From the NCBI GenBank assembly GCA_036345935.2, contig JADWOT020000007.1, positions 884,517 to 948,516 on the forward strand: DNA of 64,000 nucleotides, given 5' to 3'. The first letter of the stretch is position 1, and each line of letters begins with the position of its first letter. Shown here one piece after another: positions 33,666 through 43,972 of this stretch. Source of the stretch: Taenia hydatigena (lineage: Eukaryota; Platyhelminthes; Cestoda; Cyclophyllidea; Taeniidae). A program made the translations under genes and the position numbers. The notes under the pieces are model-generated. The model ran no database searches. It was not told the DNA's origin and saw only the letters and a list, made by a program, of their open reading frames with translations.

Positions 33666-36600
33666 CTTCCTGCGCTTGCTGCTTGTTTGTCCATTTCATA
33701 CGGGTTAGGTGACACTACAGCGGATCATCCTAGATAATTTGTTTGCATTTCATTAATTACGATGCATTATTTCCTTTTTATTTTTTCAGGAGCGCATTGA
33801 ATATTGTTCTCCTTCTCAACTTTATTTAGCAGGAGGTCATCTCTCTCTTAGATTGAAGCTTATGTCTACACTTAATTCGGCGATGGGAGTGACCATTTAA
33901 ATTCATATTTATTCAGCAGCGAATGAAAAGCAACTGCACAACGCTCCAAATGTGGTAGGTACTTCCACTCCTATTCTCGAATAACTATTGTTTCAAATTG
34001 TCTAGTTCTCATCGAAACAACCAACAGCGACGTCCATTTGCTGCAGCTCAATTAATTACGCAGGTTCAGTCTTACGATTCTGTCATAAAATTGACACAGA
34101 CTGTGAACATGACTTACCTAACGCTAATCCTAAAGCTTCACTTCTTCAAATTTAACCTGATTAATGTTGGGACCCTTGGACTCTCGTGTTAGATTTCATA
34201 ACTTTTACACACAATGATACATTAATGCATTTTCATTTGCGCAGATTCTTTTGCGAACCCAATGCTGCTGACCAATCGGTCTGTGGTCCTTCACCCCAGA
34301 AGTCCACTGAGAACAGCTGGCCTATCATTGCTTCATTGCTTCACTGAGGGCAGGGCCATCATTTAAATCCAATCACGTCAGCCACAGCCATGCATAGCGC
34401 CACCTGTCAGTGTCTATTCGTCAACAGCACACCAATCAGAAATTCCCTCTTAACCGACGACACTAGCAATCATTCAGCAATTTGGCACGCTGCCTAGTAA
34501 AGAAAAATGTTCAGAATCGTAGTCTTACGTGTGTTAGGATTTCATTTTTATTGGGCAGCATAATACACTACTCCTCTCCTTACTTAAATCACTTTTGTCG
34601 GACCCATGCTACCCCCAATTTGCAAAGTAAGCTTGAAAAGTCGACTCGTAGTTGGAACCGGCACAGTTAACGAAGGGTCCAACAGGAGGTGGCAGCTCAG
34701 ACTGAAAAAGTGAAATAGTTAGAAGGCTGAACAGAACAAAAAATTACGTCTAACTGATGACCAAAAGACTGATTCATTCAGAACGACGCTAACTGACATA
34801 AGAACAATGCTTTTATTTCTCGCAAACTACCTTAGCTGTACCAGGCTGTATTCGCATGCGAACGTTGCTCTTTATCAGTCCATGTCTTGCACCAAATCTA
34901 CAAAATACCTATCACTTTAAAGTGGAGCGACAAACGCGACTGCAAGTACAGATGCGAATTCGTCCTCAATTTACGCTATGTATGAGATTTGATGCAATTC
35001 CACGGCATTTTATTCGCCAACCAACAAATGCACTCATACTTGCTTCGACCACAGAGCAGGGTGATACATGACAGGTGTATAACGCATTACCATCGAAGTC
35101 TCAGAGGTGCGGTGAAATTTGGAGGTCCTCAAGCACAAATCGCGTGATTAGATTATGCGAATGAAAGGTACATTTACTAGCCCTGAGTCCGACGACCCAT
35201 TGCTAGGGCGGTATGGATGCTGTACACGGTTAAACAACAACTCCCAACGCTAAATAATTGAGATGTTGCTGATGCCATTGCGTTGATGTAGAGCAGGCTT
35301 GCAATGTACCTGCAATGTATGGTGGCAGCATGTTGCGATAATCGAGCAGTTGGAGTGACATCATATCACCTCATCTGCGCCACCACCACTAATGCCAAAT
35401 GCCCTGTGTACTACTGGACGCCGGCAACCATAAATACAACAGCGCAGCGTCAGCGGTCCATTGATAAACTAGCAGCTCTTGCCACCTTCGTCATGCATCA
35501 AGGTGCTATCTAATTATCTACTCGTGCTTTAAACACAATGTTGTCTACGGATCCACTGCTACCGTCGTGTATGAGGCGCTGCTACTGATGTCACATGCGT
35601 TTTTTATTTATTGATAGCCTGAGTAACCCAAATTCCCCTCCCGAACATAGAATTTGTATGGTATCGAAAAGCTTAGATGCGCATTTGTATTGGAGAACCA
35701 ATATGCATAAGGTTTAAGGCGAAGGTTTTATTAGGTCATGATAGCAGCCACTCACCTCGTGTTTGAGGCTACTACTCTATTCTCGTCAAAAAGGCTGCCT
35801 TTTTTGAATACGGAACGAACGCTTTCGCAAAGTCGGCCTACTGTGCGTTCCAATGCTTCACTCAAAACTCACTACAAAGTCTTAGGTGATGATAAAGATG
35901 GCATTCTTTACTTGACCCACTACATATGAGTAGGGTTGATTTGAGAAATAGAGTGGGTGTTCTGTCGCAGATGTATTGCCTATGTTTGCCATTTTCGTAG
36001 CAGTATCCGATTGGAAGAAGAGGGAAAAAACGTCTCGCCCTCAGGTTACTCAATAAATTCACTGCGTCCATGCCTGCTGCGGTCACGTCTACGAAGTCCG
36101 TCTAGATTAACCAAGATTTAGTACAGATCGCTTTAACAGTTTTGTATGCGTGCTCTGAAGGTCGGCAACATTTTAGCTGCATTGTATCAGTGAATCTGCT
36201 CTGCTCCAATATTCTTCAGTGGGTGTATTTATTCTGTAAGCTGTGAGAGTAGCATCCCATAGGTGGAATACTCATCTCTGCATGTTTACATCAAATGGCT
36301 TAAATATCATTTTGTGTACAATAGGTTCGAACAGAATCATGCAGAGTGAGACAGTGCTTAGTCAAATTAATCATTACAAGTAAACTTTGACAAAGTGAAC
36401 AAGTTACAAAAATCGTTAACCAGGTATAAGAAATAGACTCAATAAAGGAAGAAGAATCCCTGTGGCTGACGAATCCTTAGAAAAACGATTTCGGGAACCT
36501 ACCTCTGCATAAAGACCACCACTGGATAAAGCTTAGGCTAAACTTTACTAAGACTGGCACTGGCGTGAACAAGTCATAGACAAACAATAAATTGCAGTGA

Positions 36601-38369
36601 GGTCGTAAAAATTTACATTTGTTGGGTTTTCAATTATAGCCAAGCAAAATTCGCCACAATTATAGTGATATTTTCTAAAATGTTATTGCGATAGGAGCAC
36701 TGAACGACCGTTAACATACACCAGCGTTTCTGCCTATAATTAATAATGGGGCGTAGATGGATTGACTGCAGAGGGAGCTGAAGCCTGATTTGCATGCATT
36801 TGGAGGCCTGTGCTGCAGAATGATAGTTAATGTTCTCAATTTAGACGTAGTCAGATCTGCTTATTTTACTAGGACCACTCGGTGCATCCTCAGAGATGAC
36901 ATGGGCTGGTCCACAGACCTTGCTTCGCTCTCATTGGTTGCCTATTCCCCTCATCAACTTTAGGATAATTAGGGGTGTTGAGGGTTGGGTCAAGAAGTTA
37001 AGGCACCAATTTTTCAACTCATGCAGTGTAACGAGTCAAAACACAACTACTTATGCTATGTATGTGATGCGAATGCTCCTCACTGAGATGTGTTGTTTCG
37101 ATAAAGTGCTGAAGCCATGTCTGTAAATGAGTGAGCACGCTTTGACTATTTACTCGCTGTTTTACATTCCTTAACGAAACTGTTAAAAACTGCTGCTAAA
37201 TCGCTACTAATGCACTTGGTTGAAACTCCTCTTTCACTTATACTTGCCCAGTGACGATGTTAACATTCTGGTCTTCTCTTAGTGCACCGGACTGCAATTC
37301 TTTTATATTGTTCTGCAAGTGAGATCTATCGTTTGCTTCTTGTGGCACTATCACAGAGTCATCCGACTAAAAATCTGCATTTAGTGCTACACTCTTGTAA
37401 TCATTTCATACCACCCAGTAAGAGGAGTTGAATTAGTACGATCTGGTCATACTGGAGTCAGTGCTTTGGATAATTATTTTTAGCAATCGCATGAGCCCAG
37501 TTTTTCATAAAATATTGCAAAGGCGATTGTCTTCGTGATCCAGATGTACAGTAGGAAGTTGTTAGAAACTTGAATCATCCGCGTTTGCCTTAACTTTTGC
37601 CTTCTCTAGCATCCATTAGCAGGCTATTCCTGGTCCGCCCCTAGAACTGGTGAAAAATACTTCTAACAATCAAATTATCTCAAACATTGTAATTATATGC
37701 GGAGAAAATGTCGATTTAGCACCACTGCCATCCCACAGCGCGTGACAATTTGGACTATGGTTTCAATTACATTGAGCGATCTTCTACTCGACTTCCACTC
37801 AAACAGGGCAGATTCACCGTTCACTGACCTTTGGTATTAGCTCGGAAAATAGCTCACTATCTGTTCATGTCAGCCGGTTGAGAAAGATAAGTAGTTTTCA
37901 AAATAGCATCATTTATCCATCTGCACGAAACTGCCAGTTATTTTGAAAAGCTCTCTCTTTTAAAGAGGAGTAACCTTTTACAACCGGCCATACTTTCGTT
38001 CCCGCTGCAGGTCTAATCCGTGCATAATCTCGTATCTGTGATGGAACGCATACTGCGTGTTCACGTCAGTGCAGTAAAAAAGCTGTTCGTTTCAATAATG
38101 TCTGTGTACTAATTTGACTGCACCAGTGCTAATACCACCTACACATCATTGGTGGCGGGATTAACCACTAAATTCATTAAAAGAGACCCTAAACTTCTTG
38201 CAGTCAATGTTTAGCCAGGTCTCATCCCGCCTTTGCAATTGTTATAATAGCCACCCGCAAATTCTCTGTGACGAATAGGTGGAACTTCTGAGTCCAAACC
38301 CAACAATTTTGCCTGGCTAAATAGGTTCCAACTCCTTACTGTTCCGGCATCAACCAGTCCAAAATGTTT
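33666..38369. other. No gene recognised
   Basis: Nearly 5 kb without a frame worth reporting. Stops are frequent on both strands, and no RNA or repeat features were seen apart from short sequence similarities I could not extend. Confidence 0.4.
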
Positions 38370-38371
38370 GC

Positions 38372-38435
38372 GGCTGGTGCTACATTGAGTTCGAACCTAA
38401 CAATCTGATGCCTCGCGTAAAATTTGCTGTGCAAC
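38372..38435 (-). pseudogene. tRNA-derived fragment (T-arm side)
   Basis: On the minus strand GAGGCATCAGATTGTTAGG, then TTCGAACTCAATG, resembles the 3' half of an Arg-type tRNA with a near-canonical B box (GGTTCGAACTC). The anticodon arm is collapsed and the T stem pairs poorly. Weak but similar in kind to the other tRNA relics. Confidence 0.3.
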
Positions 38436-38439
38436 AGCA

Positions 38440-39465
38440 TAGCAATAGTGGTTCAGATAGTAGGCCAAGTCCTTTGGCCTATGTCTCACTAATGATCCAC
38501 CGAGCCTTGCATTATTTAGAATAGGAAAATCAACCTAAACCTTAAGAGTAAATATCATGTTATTTACAGGCTTCAGCACTATGTTGTGCAAGTTCGCGTC
38601 GTAATCCCTTTCGGAAAATAAGCATAAGTGCCTTCAAATGCTTTTGGCGCGTTTCTTGCAAAGTGCACCAAATTTAAACCCAATTACTGATACAAACATG
38701 ACCTCATTAATAACTAATGATTTCGAAAGCTGCCTTAACGAAGAAATCAGCTGGATTTTAATCAGACAGCTGCCGTGCTAAACACGTTTCCACCTCGAGC
38801 CAAAATGTGCATGTATTTGCACATGCTGAGGTGTCTTCCATTATTACGTCAACAACTTTAATGCAAGCCAATCCAGAATCACACAGGTTAAGGTGAAGAT
38901 CTTCGGAGGTGTAGGTCTGTCGCACGTCAGATAAGTTTAAAGCAAAATATTACGGAAATAGATTAATCCCGCTTGGTGCACTTTTTACAAAGAAGAAACG
39001 AACTGCGTCTCTCGAAGTCGCAAATTCGTGAGAGGAGAAACGGTTTGCATGACAAAATTATAATTAAATAATTTGAGATGAGATTGTACGATCATGAACT
39101 GTAAAATACATCTTAGTAAAATTAAGGAATGCGGTCAATAAAAAGCGAAGTTTTTGAGTATTATTAGTCGAGTTTAGCTAACATCAAGCTTTCACAATAA
39201 CATCTACTGAACTGTGCAAGCAGTAGAATAGAGCAAGCAATTGAAAGGCGACTTCATCCTTCGATAATCTGTAAAATCGCCTTGGTTAGAGGTTAATCTC
39301 CCATTTGACGTAATCTGCACACATATAGAGGTAGAGGATTCACCAAAAGCAAGCCTTTTAGATCATTTTGGCTCATGGCTTCGTGAACCAAACTGACAGC
39401 ACATCGCACAAAGACAAAAATGGCAATTGACTGACTGACAATCCAAGTTGTGAGTGGGGGCAAAT
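38440..39465. other. No gene recognised
   Basis: Short frames only. Confidence 0.4.
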
Positions 39466-39469
39466 TTTG

Positions 39470-39653
39470 TTACCCTATCAACGCAGCGCTTGTTCCACCC
39501 CACCTGAGGCGTGTACCACGCTGCCACATCGAGACTATTCTTGAGCTGGATGAGGGTGTGCTGGCAGGACAGAATTGTTTGAGACGAATTGATCTATTAA
39601 TGAAGGCCGACCGGTCATTGCTGAGGTCTCTCCGAAATACTATACAACTCTAG
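39470..39653 (+). CDS. Candidate exon, unrecognised protein segment
   Basis: An open stretch with GC-richer codons than its surroundings encodes LVPPHLRRVPRC, then ILELDEGVLAGQNCLRRIDL and LMKADRSLLRSLRN, ending at TAG. It has the look of an amphipathic helical segment. AACGCAG at about 39486 could be an acceptor. No ATG start is in frame (GTG at 39450 heads the open stretch). It may belong with the open stretch at 39735-39968. I do not recognise a family. Confidence 0.3.
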
Positions 39654-39730
39654 CTCAAGAAAGAAATATTTGTCGCAACAGCAATTGTTACTGTTTTCAA
39701 ATAGTTGTCGAAGACCCGACTTCAAATTGC

Positions 39731-39968
39731 CTAGAATAATCCGATGCGCCACTTCAACACGAACATCCAACTTATGGCCGACCCCAATTTAATGGACATT
39801 GACTGGAAAACGGACCAACCGGGCGAGAACATAATCAACTATCTACGTATTCGTAAGCAGACGTTGACTGATGCACAAGGCCCTGTACCCACCGTCCTCT
39901 TGTCTGTAGACTATAGAGTTAACCCGCTCGGTCAGATGGAGCGCAATTTTTACCCCGCGGCTGACTAG
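39731..39968 (+). CDS. Candidate exon or small ORF, unrecognised
   Basis: After a CCTAG that could be an acceptor, the frame encodes NNPMRHFNTNIQLMADPN, then DIDWKTDQPGENIINYLRIR, and ends NPLGQMERNFYPAAD followed by TAG. An ATG occurs at 39744. Third positions are C/G-rich for about 230 bases, unlike the AT-rich neighbourhood, which argues for past coding. Product unknown. The break from the previous candidate exon is about 80 bp, a plausible short flatworm intron but with no good donor. Confidence 0.35.
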
Positions 39969-40242
39969 TGGTGCATTTACCTAGCCAGACATAGAGAAGT
40001 CTGGTGTTTTCATCGTCATCTGCCATATTTTCTGATTTCAGAACAGATTGGAATATCAATCCTTATGATTTTTTTACCATTATGAAATACAATTGTGAAT
40101 GCCTTTTCGTTTACATAGATTGAGCAGTTGATATAATGCGCCTGAAAGATTTCTATCTAAAGTGAGGTAAATTTGATGGGTCTAGTAATTAATAAAGTAA
40201 GCAGCAGAGCTAAAAATGGGCACATATTCTGCTATGAAATGG
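39969..40242. other. No gene recognised
   Basis: AT-rich, no features. Confidence 0.4.
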
Positions 40243-40382
40243 AGGGCGGGCGTGCGAGCGCGTGCGCACGCAACAACAGAGAGAGGAGGGATGGAGGTAG
40301 TAGTGGGGTGGAGTGGAGTGTGACATGAGAGGTGCGAAGCAATGTCGATGCCAGCGACCGTACCACGTAGAAAGCACTGGTT
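40243..40382 (+). pseudogene. 5S rRNA 5' fragment with its upstream flank
   Basis: GCCAGCGACCGTACCACGTA, then GAAAGCACTGGTT, at 40350-40382 equals the first 33 bases of the 5S gene at 27.6 kb with two changes. It then stops matching. The preceding 107 bases match the flank of that gene in inverted orientation. It is a truncated 5S copy. Confidence 0.7.
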
Positions 40383-41740
40383 GCCTTAAATGATAAATTG
40401 GGCACTAGAGGGTCCTGCTACATCCTATATGCTGTAGACGTACCGAAAGTCATAACACTAAAGTGAGGCGAGTACATAAAATTGGGCGAATGCCCTCTGC
40501 AGTCACAGTTGAGGCGAAACACTTGCCTGGTCTAATAGTAATGCCTATAGAATTAATTCATATCCCATATTTGAAACAAATAAACCTTTCACTTCTTTTC
40601 GATGCAAGGCATTTCATCCATAGCATCCTGTAACACCTTCACGCCGAATTCGAGCTAGCTGGCATTAAGGAGGAATGCACGGAATTCCAACATCGATGGT
40701 AAAAGGGATTCGTTTTATAGTTGCTTCAAATGAAGCATATCAATATTGAATCGTAGAATAATCATTGACGGCATAATTATAAGGGACCAATTTTTTTGAT
40801 AAGTTGGTGTATTCGCTATTGAATTTGTGCTATGCAAGCCGATCTACCTAAATATCATCGGAGCACTTGGTTGGCTCTGTGCACGAACGATGGCAGGAAT
40901 GGACTCCCTTGGCTTTATGTGCGTGGATGTGTGGAAGCGACTTAAGAAGAGAAAGGCCTCTGTATTGTCATTAGTCGTCAATGATCCATCCCATGATACA
41001 GCCAATAATGCGACCATAAGGAGCAGCTGAGGGACCCCACGTCATTTTAACCATATGATGGTCAGCTACTTCGAGCCCCACATTCTAGGGAAAAGTAAGC
41101 TCTACGCAAAGCAGAATGATTACATTTATCGCTATTATTGAGAAGGGGAAAGCTCACTGCGCATCACGGCATTATCATATGAATGAATGCTAATTGCATG
41201 ATGCACAATTAGGGTGATTGAAAGGAGACAGACCTTAATCTATTGCGATAACAACCAACGACTCAACTAAAAAGCTGAACACATCAGGCAGCACAAGCAC
41301 TCGCGTTGTGACTATATATGTGATGAATGATTCCATCCCAGATTGCCGATACTTTTGGTCTTGAGAAGTGAGGGTGGCCACTGAATGCCATACATTTGTG
41401 ATCCCGAGTCACTGGTCTTCATCAAGATCTTGAAACTGCTAAATTTCGCCTATCAGCTATCCACTGGGTAGACACTAGGCATACATGCGCCCATATGTGG
41501 CTTTGGTGTGTTGGTTCATATTCATTAATTCATGGGACCATTTGCCATAGGGACTTTGTTCAGTGGAAGGCCGCTAGGTTTGAGGGCATTAATGCAAATA
41601 CATCCTTCATAGCTTACACTATTCTTGCTCTCGCAACGTTCGAATGAAATCTGAAACACCACGCGACGTCCATCAGCCACCTACTAGCCATGCGGGGAGG
41701 TAGCCGCGTGGCCACTAGCGATGTGAGGTGATTAAAAGAC
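40383..41740. other. No gene recognised
   Basis: No extended frame, RNA or repeat signal was seen. Confidence 0.4.
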
Positions 41741-41812
41741 CTTCCTAATCGAGAGTTAAGCACGCGCCGTCAAGATGAGATCCAGGATTCCTAATCACCA
41801 AACCACCAAGGA
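41741..41812 (-). pseudogene. tRNA-Glu(CTC)-like sequence, copy 2
   Basis: Read on the minus strand, TCCTTGGTGGTTTGGTGATT, then AGGAATCC, aligns base for base over 72 positions with eukaryotic tRNA-Glu. The anticodon loop is ATCTCAT (CTC). The acceptor pairs at about six of seven positions, and a TTTT terminator follows within three bases. The anticodon stem, T stem and T loop (TTAACTC for TTCGATC) are eroded, so the B box is gone. A tRNA pseudogene is the best call. Confidence 0.68.
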
Positions 41813-42010
41813 GATATCGTGCCGCCAGGCCAGTTATACCTAATCTTAATCCACCTCTCCCTCTCCATTTCACTGCTCGTGCTCACAAGCGCACACATAA
41901 ATGGACATACATAGACAGGCATACACAAGAACGTGGGCACTACAAAGGCATAGTCACCGAAGTGGGCGCGCGTCTGGGATGTTATGCTATGCACTTCAAT
42001 CTGTAGTTGC
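41741..42010 (+). repeat. Duplicated block D, copy 2
   Basis: Partner of 31580-31930. The A-box end of the tRNA-Glu-like sequence and its upstream flank are conserved together. The duplication therefore covered a tRNA locus plus about 200 bp of flank. Confidence 0.65.
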
Positions 42011-42363
42011 AGTCGCAGTTTTTGAAATTAAACAAAGTCAGAAGCGTCATCGTAAAATCCTGCTATAATGCTGTGTGAAAAAAAATTATTCAATAAACCT
42101 AAGCAGGAAAAATGTGCTGACAAAGCACGAAAGGAGAATGGTTTAACTCCTTCTCCCCACTGGCTTGTGACTTTTGGGTGTCTATTGATAGGGAAGGAAA
42201 AGTTGGCACGTTTGCTAACACTGTTGATCCCCGACGATGGCATTAACACACCAATTTGATTGAAATGGGTCTGGCTTTGTCTGAAATGGGCTAGCATACC
42301 TGTTATAAATAAAAGACTTAGTCAGATTGATGCATGATATCTTGCGATTTATTCTGCCTTCTC

Positions 42364-42756
42364 CTAATAATTGCACTTGCCTAGATACATGAAGTCGTCG
42401 CATTCAGTGGACTGGCGCTGTAATGCATTCAGACTGCGTTCATTTGTTTGTGTGCGTCGGTGTATTCGTGCCACAAACGGTAATGCCAATCGTCTGCTTA
42501 TCTCGCTACTCGAAATGAGTGAGAGGATCACTAGTGAGGACAGAGAGCACATCATATCAAGTGAGGGGCTCTGAGTGTGCAGGAGGTCGGTTCTTATCTG
42601 GAAATAGCATAGAGACAGAGAGATAAAAGCAGTCAAGATGAATGGAACAAAAGGCACGATATACGTGACGAAATATGCATGGCGCCCAATAGGACACGGA
42701 TTATCGTTCAGTTGAAAGAAAGAGCCACAAAAATGGTCGTGACATGGAGATGGCAC
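42364..42756 (-). CDS. Candidate exon with one membrane segment
   Basis: A 130-codon stop-free stretch on the minus strand, among the longest in the window, with no ATG at its left end. It encodes a Cys-containing start (CHDHFCGSF, then NDNPC), then a strongly hydrophobic helix at residues 27-50 (YFVTYIVPFVPFILTAFISL). A Ser-rich tail and a basic stretch (ARIHRRTQTNERSLN) follow. The shape is that of a membrane protein exon. I looked for the TM5 signature of class A receptors (P then CY at fixed spacing) and the spacing does not fit. Unknown function, possibly a chance frame. Confidence 0.25.
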   Translation of the reverse strand: MPSPCHDHFCGSFFQLNDNPCPIGRHAYFVTYIVPFVPFILTAFISLSLCYFQIRTDLLHTQSPSLDMMCSLSSLVILSLISSSEISRRLALPFVARIHRRTQTNERSLNALQRQSTECDDFMYLGKCNY

Positions 42757-43755
42757 GAATTAGCCTATACACTTTAGCAATTGGGTTCGATGCCTTCCAC
42801 TTAGGCTGCTGCTCAGATATATGCCCATCACTTAAAAAATGCGCTTACGTGTTCACTTTTCTGAAAGGCTGACGAATTCAAGGAGAATGCAGTGCGCATC
42901 CGATGGCAAGGTTCGTGTCAAAATGTTGGTTAGCAGTGGGGTCTTTTCTTAAGAGCGAACGGAGAGAGCGCGTTTGCGTTATGGCGGAAAGAATTAATGT
43001 AAAGAAATTGATAAAAGAACTTTGCAAGGGTTTCTTCATTATCCCTCTCTTTCCTTCGACTAGCTTTGTACTCACTTCTAACTTCACCATGGCCAAGGCC
43101 GTTCATGAATAAAGAATAAATTCTATTTGAGAAGACTATTTGTAATTAAGTCCTTTTATCCTTATTCCTTTTATATTTTGACAAGAATAACGAAGTCCAC
43201 TGGCTCAAGCAAGTCTCAGGACTAGCTGCTCTGCCAGCTTTCCCGTGGGAAGATTTTATTTACCTCATGCATCCTCGTTACGGTGGGTTATTTTTGCGGT
43301 ACAACGGGCTCTCATAGCTGATCAACTTAGGTGAAACAATTAAATTCTTGAAACCAAAATTGTGTTAATCGGCTAAACGACGTTAGGATTGATCCACTCT
43401 TCAAAGTACGTGATAACACACATCATGGTGTACAAAAGGAAATAGGTGTGTTTTCCATCAGCGCGACATGCAGCTGCATGATTTGAAGCATTGTGCGCTA
43501 ATTAATAGAGAAGTTATCCTTCATAGGCCAGTTTCATTTAAGGCAAACATCTTTCACAAAACAAAGTTATTCGCTCGGCTACTGCCATGGTACTCCCAAG
43601 TCGCACCGGTTTTCAATCTCTTAAATTGTGTGAATCTTTCCATGTGGGGGCTTGATGGGGCCAGCATGTCCTAGCTCTCTTTCCGTCATGGACATATGAT
43701 GTCTTAAACTAGATAGCAAAATTGACTATGCCAGCTCGTGTTGACATCCTTTGCT
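42757..43755. other. No gene recognised
   Basis: A few 60-70-codon frames, none with features. Confidence 0.4.
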
Positions 43756-43760
43756 CGCAA

Positions 43761-43972
43761 AGAGCCCACTAAATTGCTGTAAGTGCATGCATAATGACAA
43801 CAATGCAAAGTATGCTAGGATAACTGGTGAGCTTTGGCATTTCCCTACCTCTCAGTGCATCACTAACTTGACCGTCAATGCAACATCTCGCACCAACGAC
43901 TATTTTGATAGAATTCTCAAATGCATCAAAAACCATAACACTAACTGGACAGGACGCTATTTTCCCATTTAA
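43761..43972 (+). CDS. Candidate exon of a Cys-rich extracellular protein
   Basis: After CTTTGCTCGCAAAG (possible acceptor) the frame reads LNCCKCMHNDNN, then FPTSQCITNLTVNATS and DRILKCIKNHNTNWTG, to TAA. It has five Cys and four N-glycosylation sequons (NLT, NAT, NHN is not one; NTNWTG gives NWT). The CC...C...C order is reminiscent of the large extracellular loop of tetraspanins, which are common tegument proteins in flatworms. The usual CCG is absent, so I only note the resemblance. It could be chance. Confidence 0.25.

Noticed and set aside
42364..42756. Class A GPCR TM5 region
   Set aside because: Pro and the CY motif are present but at the wrong spacing.
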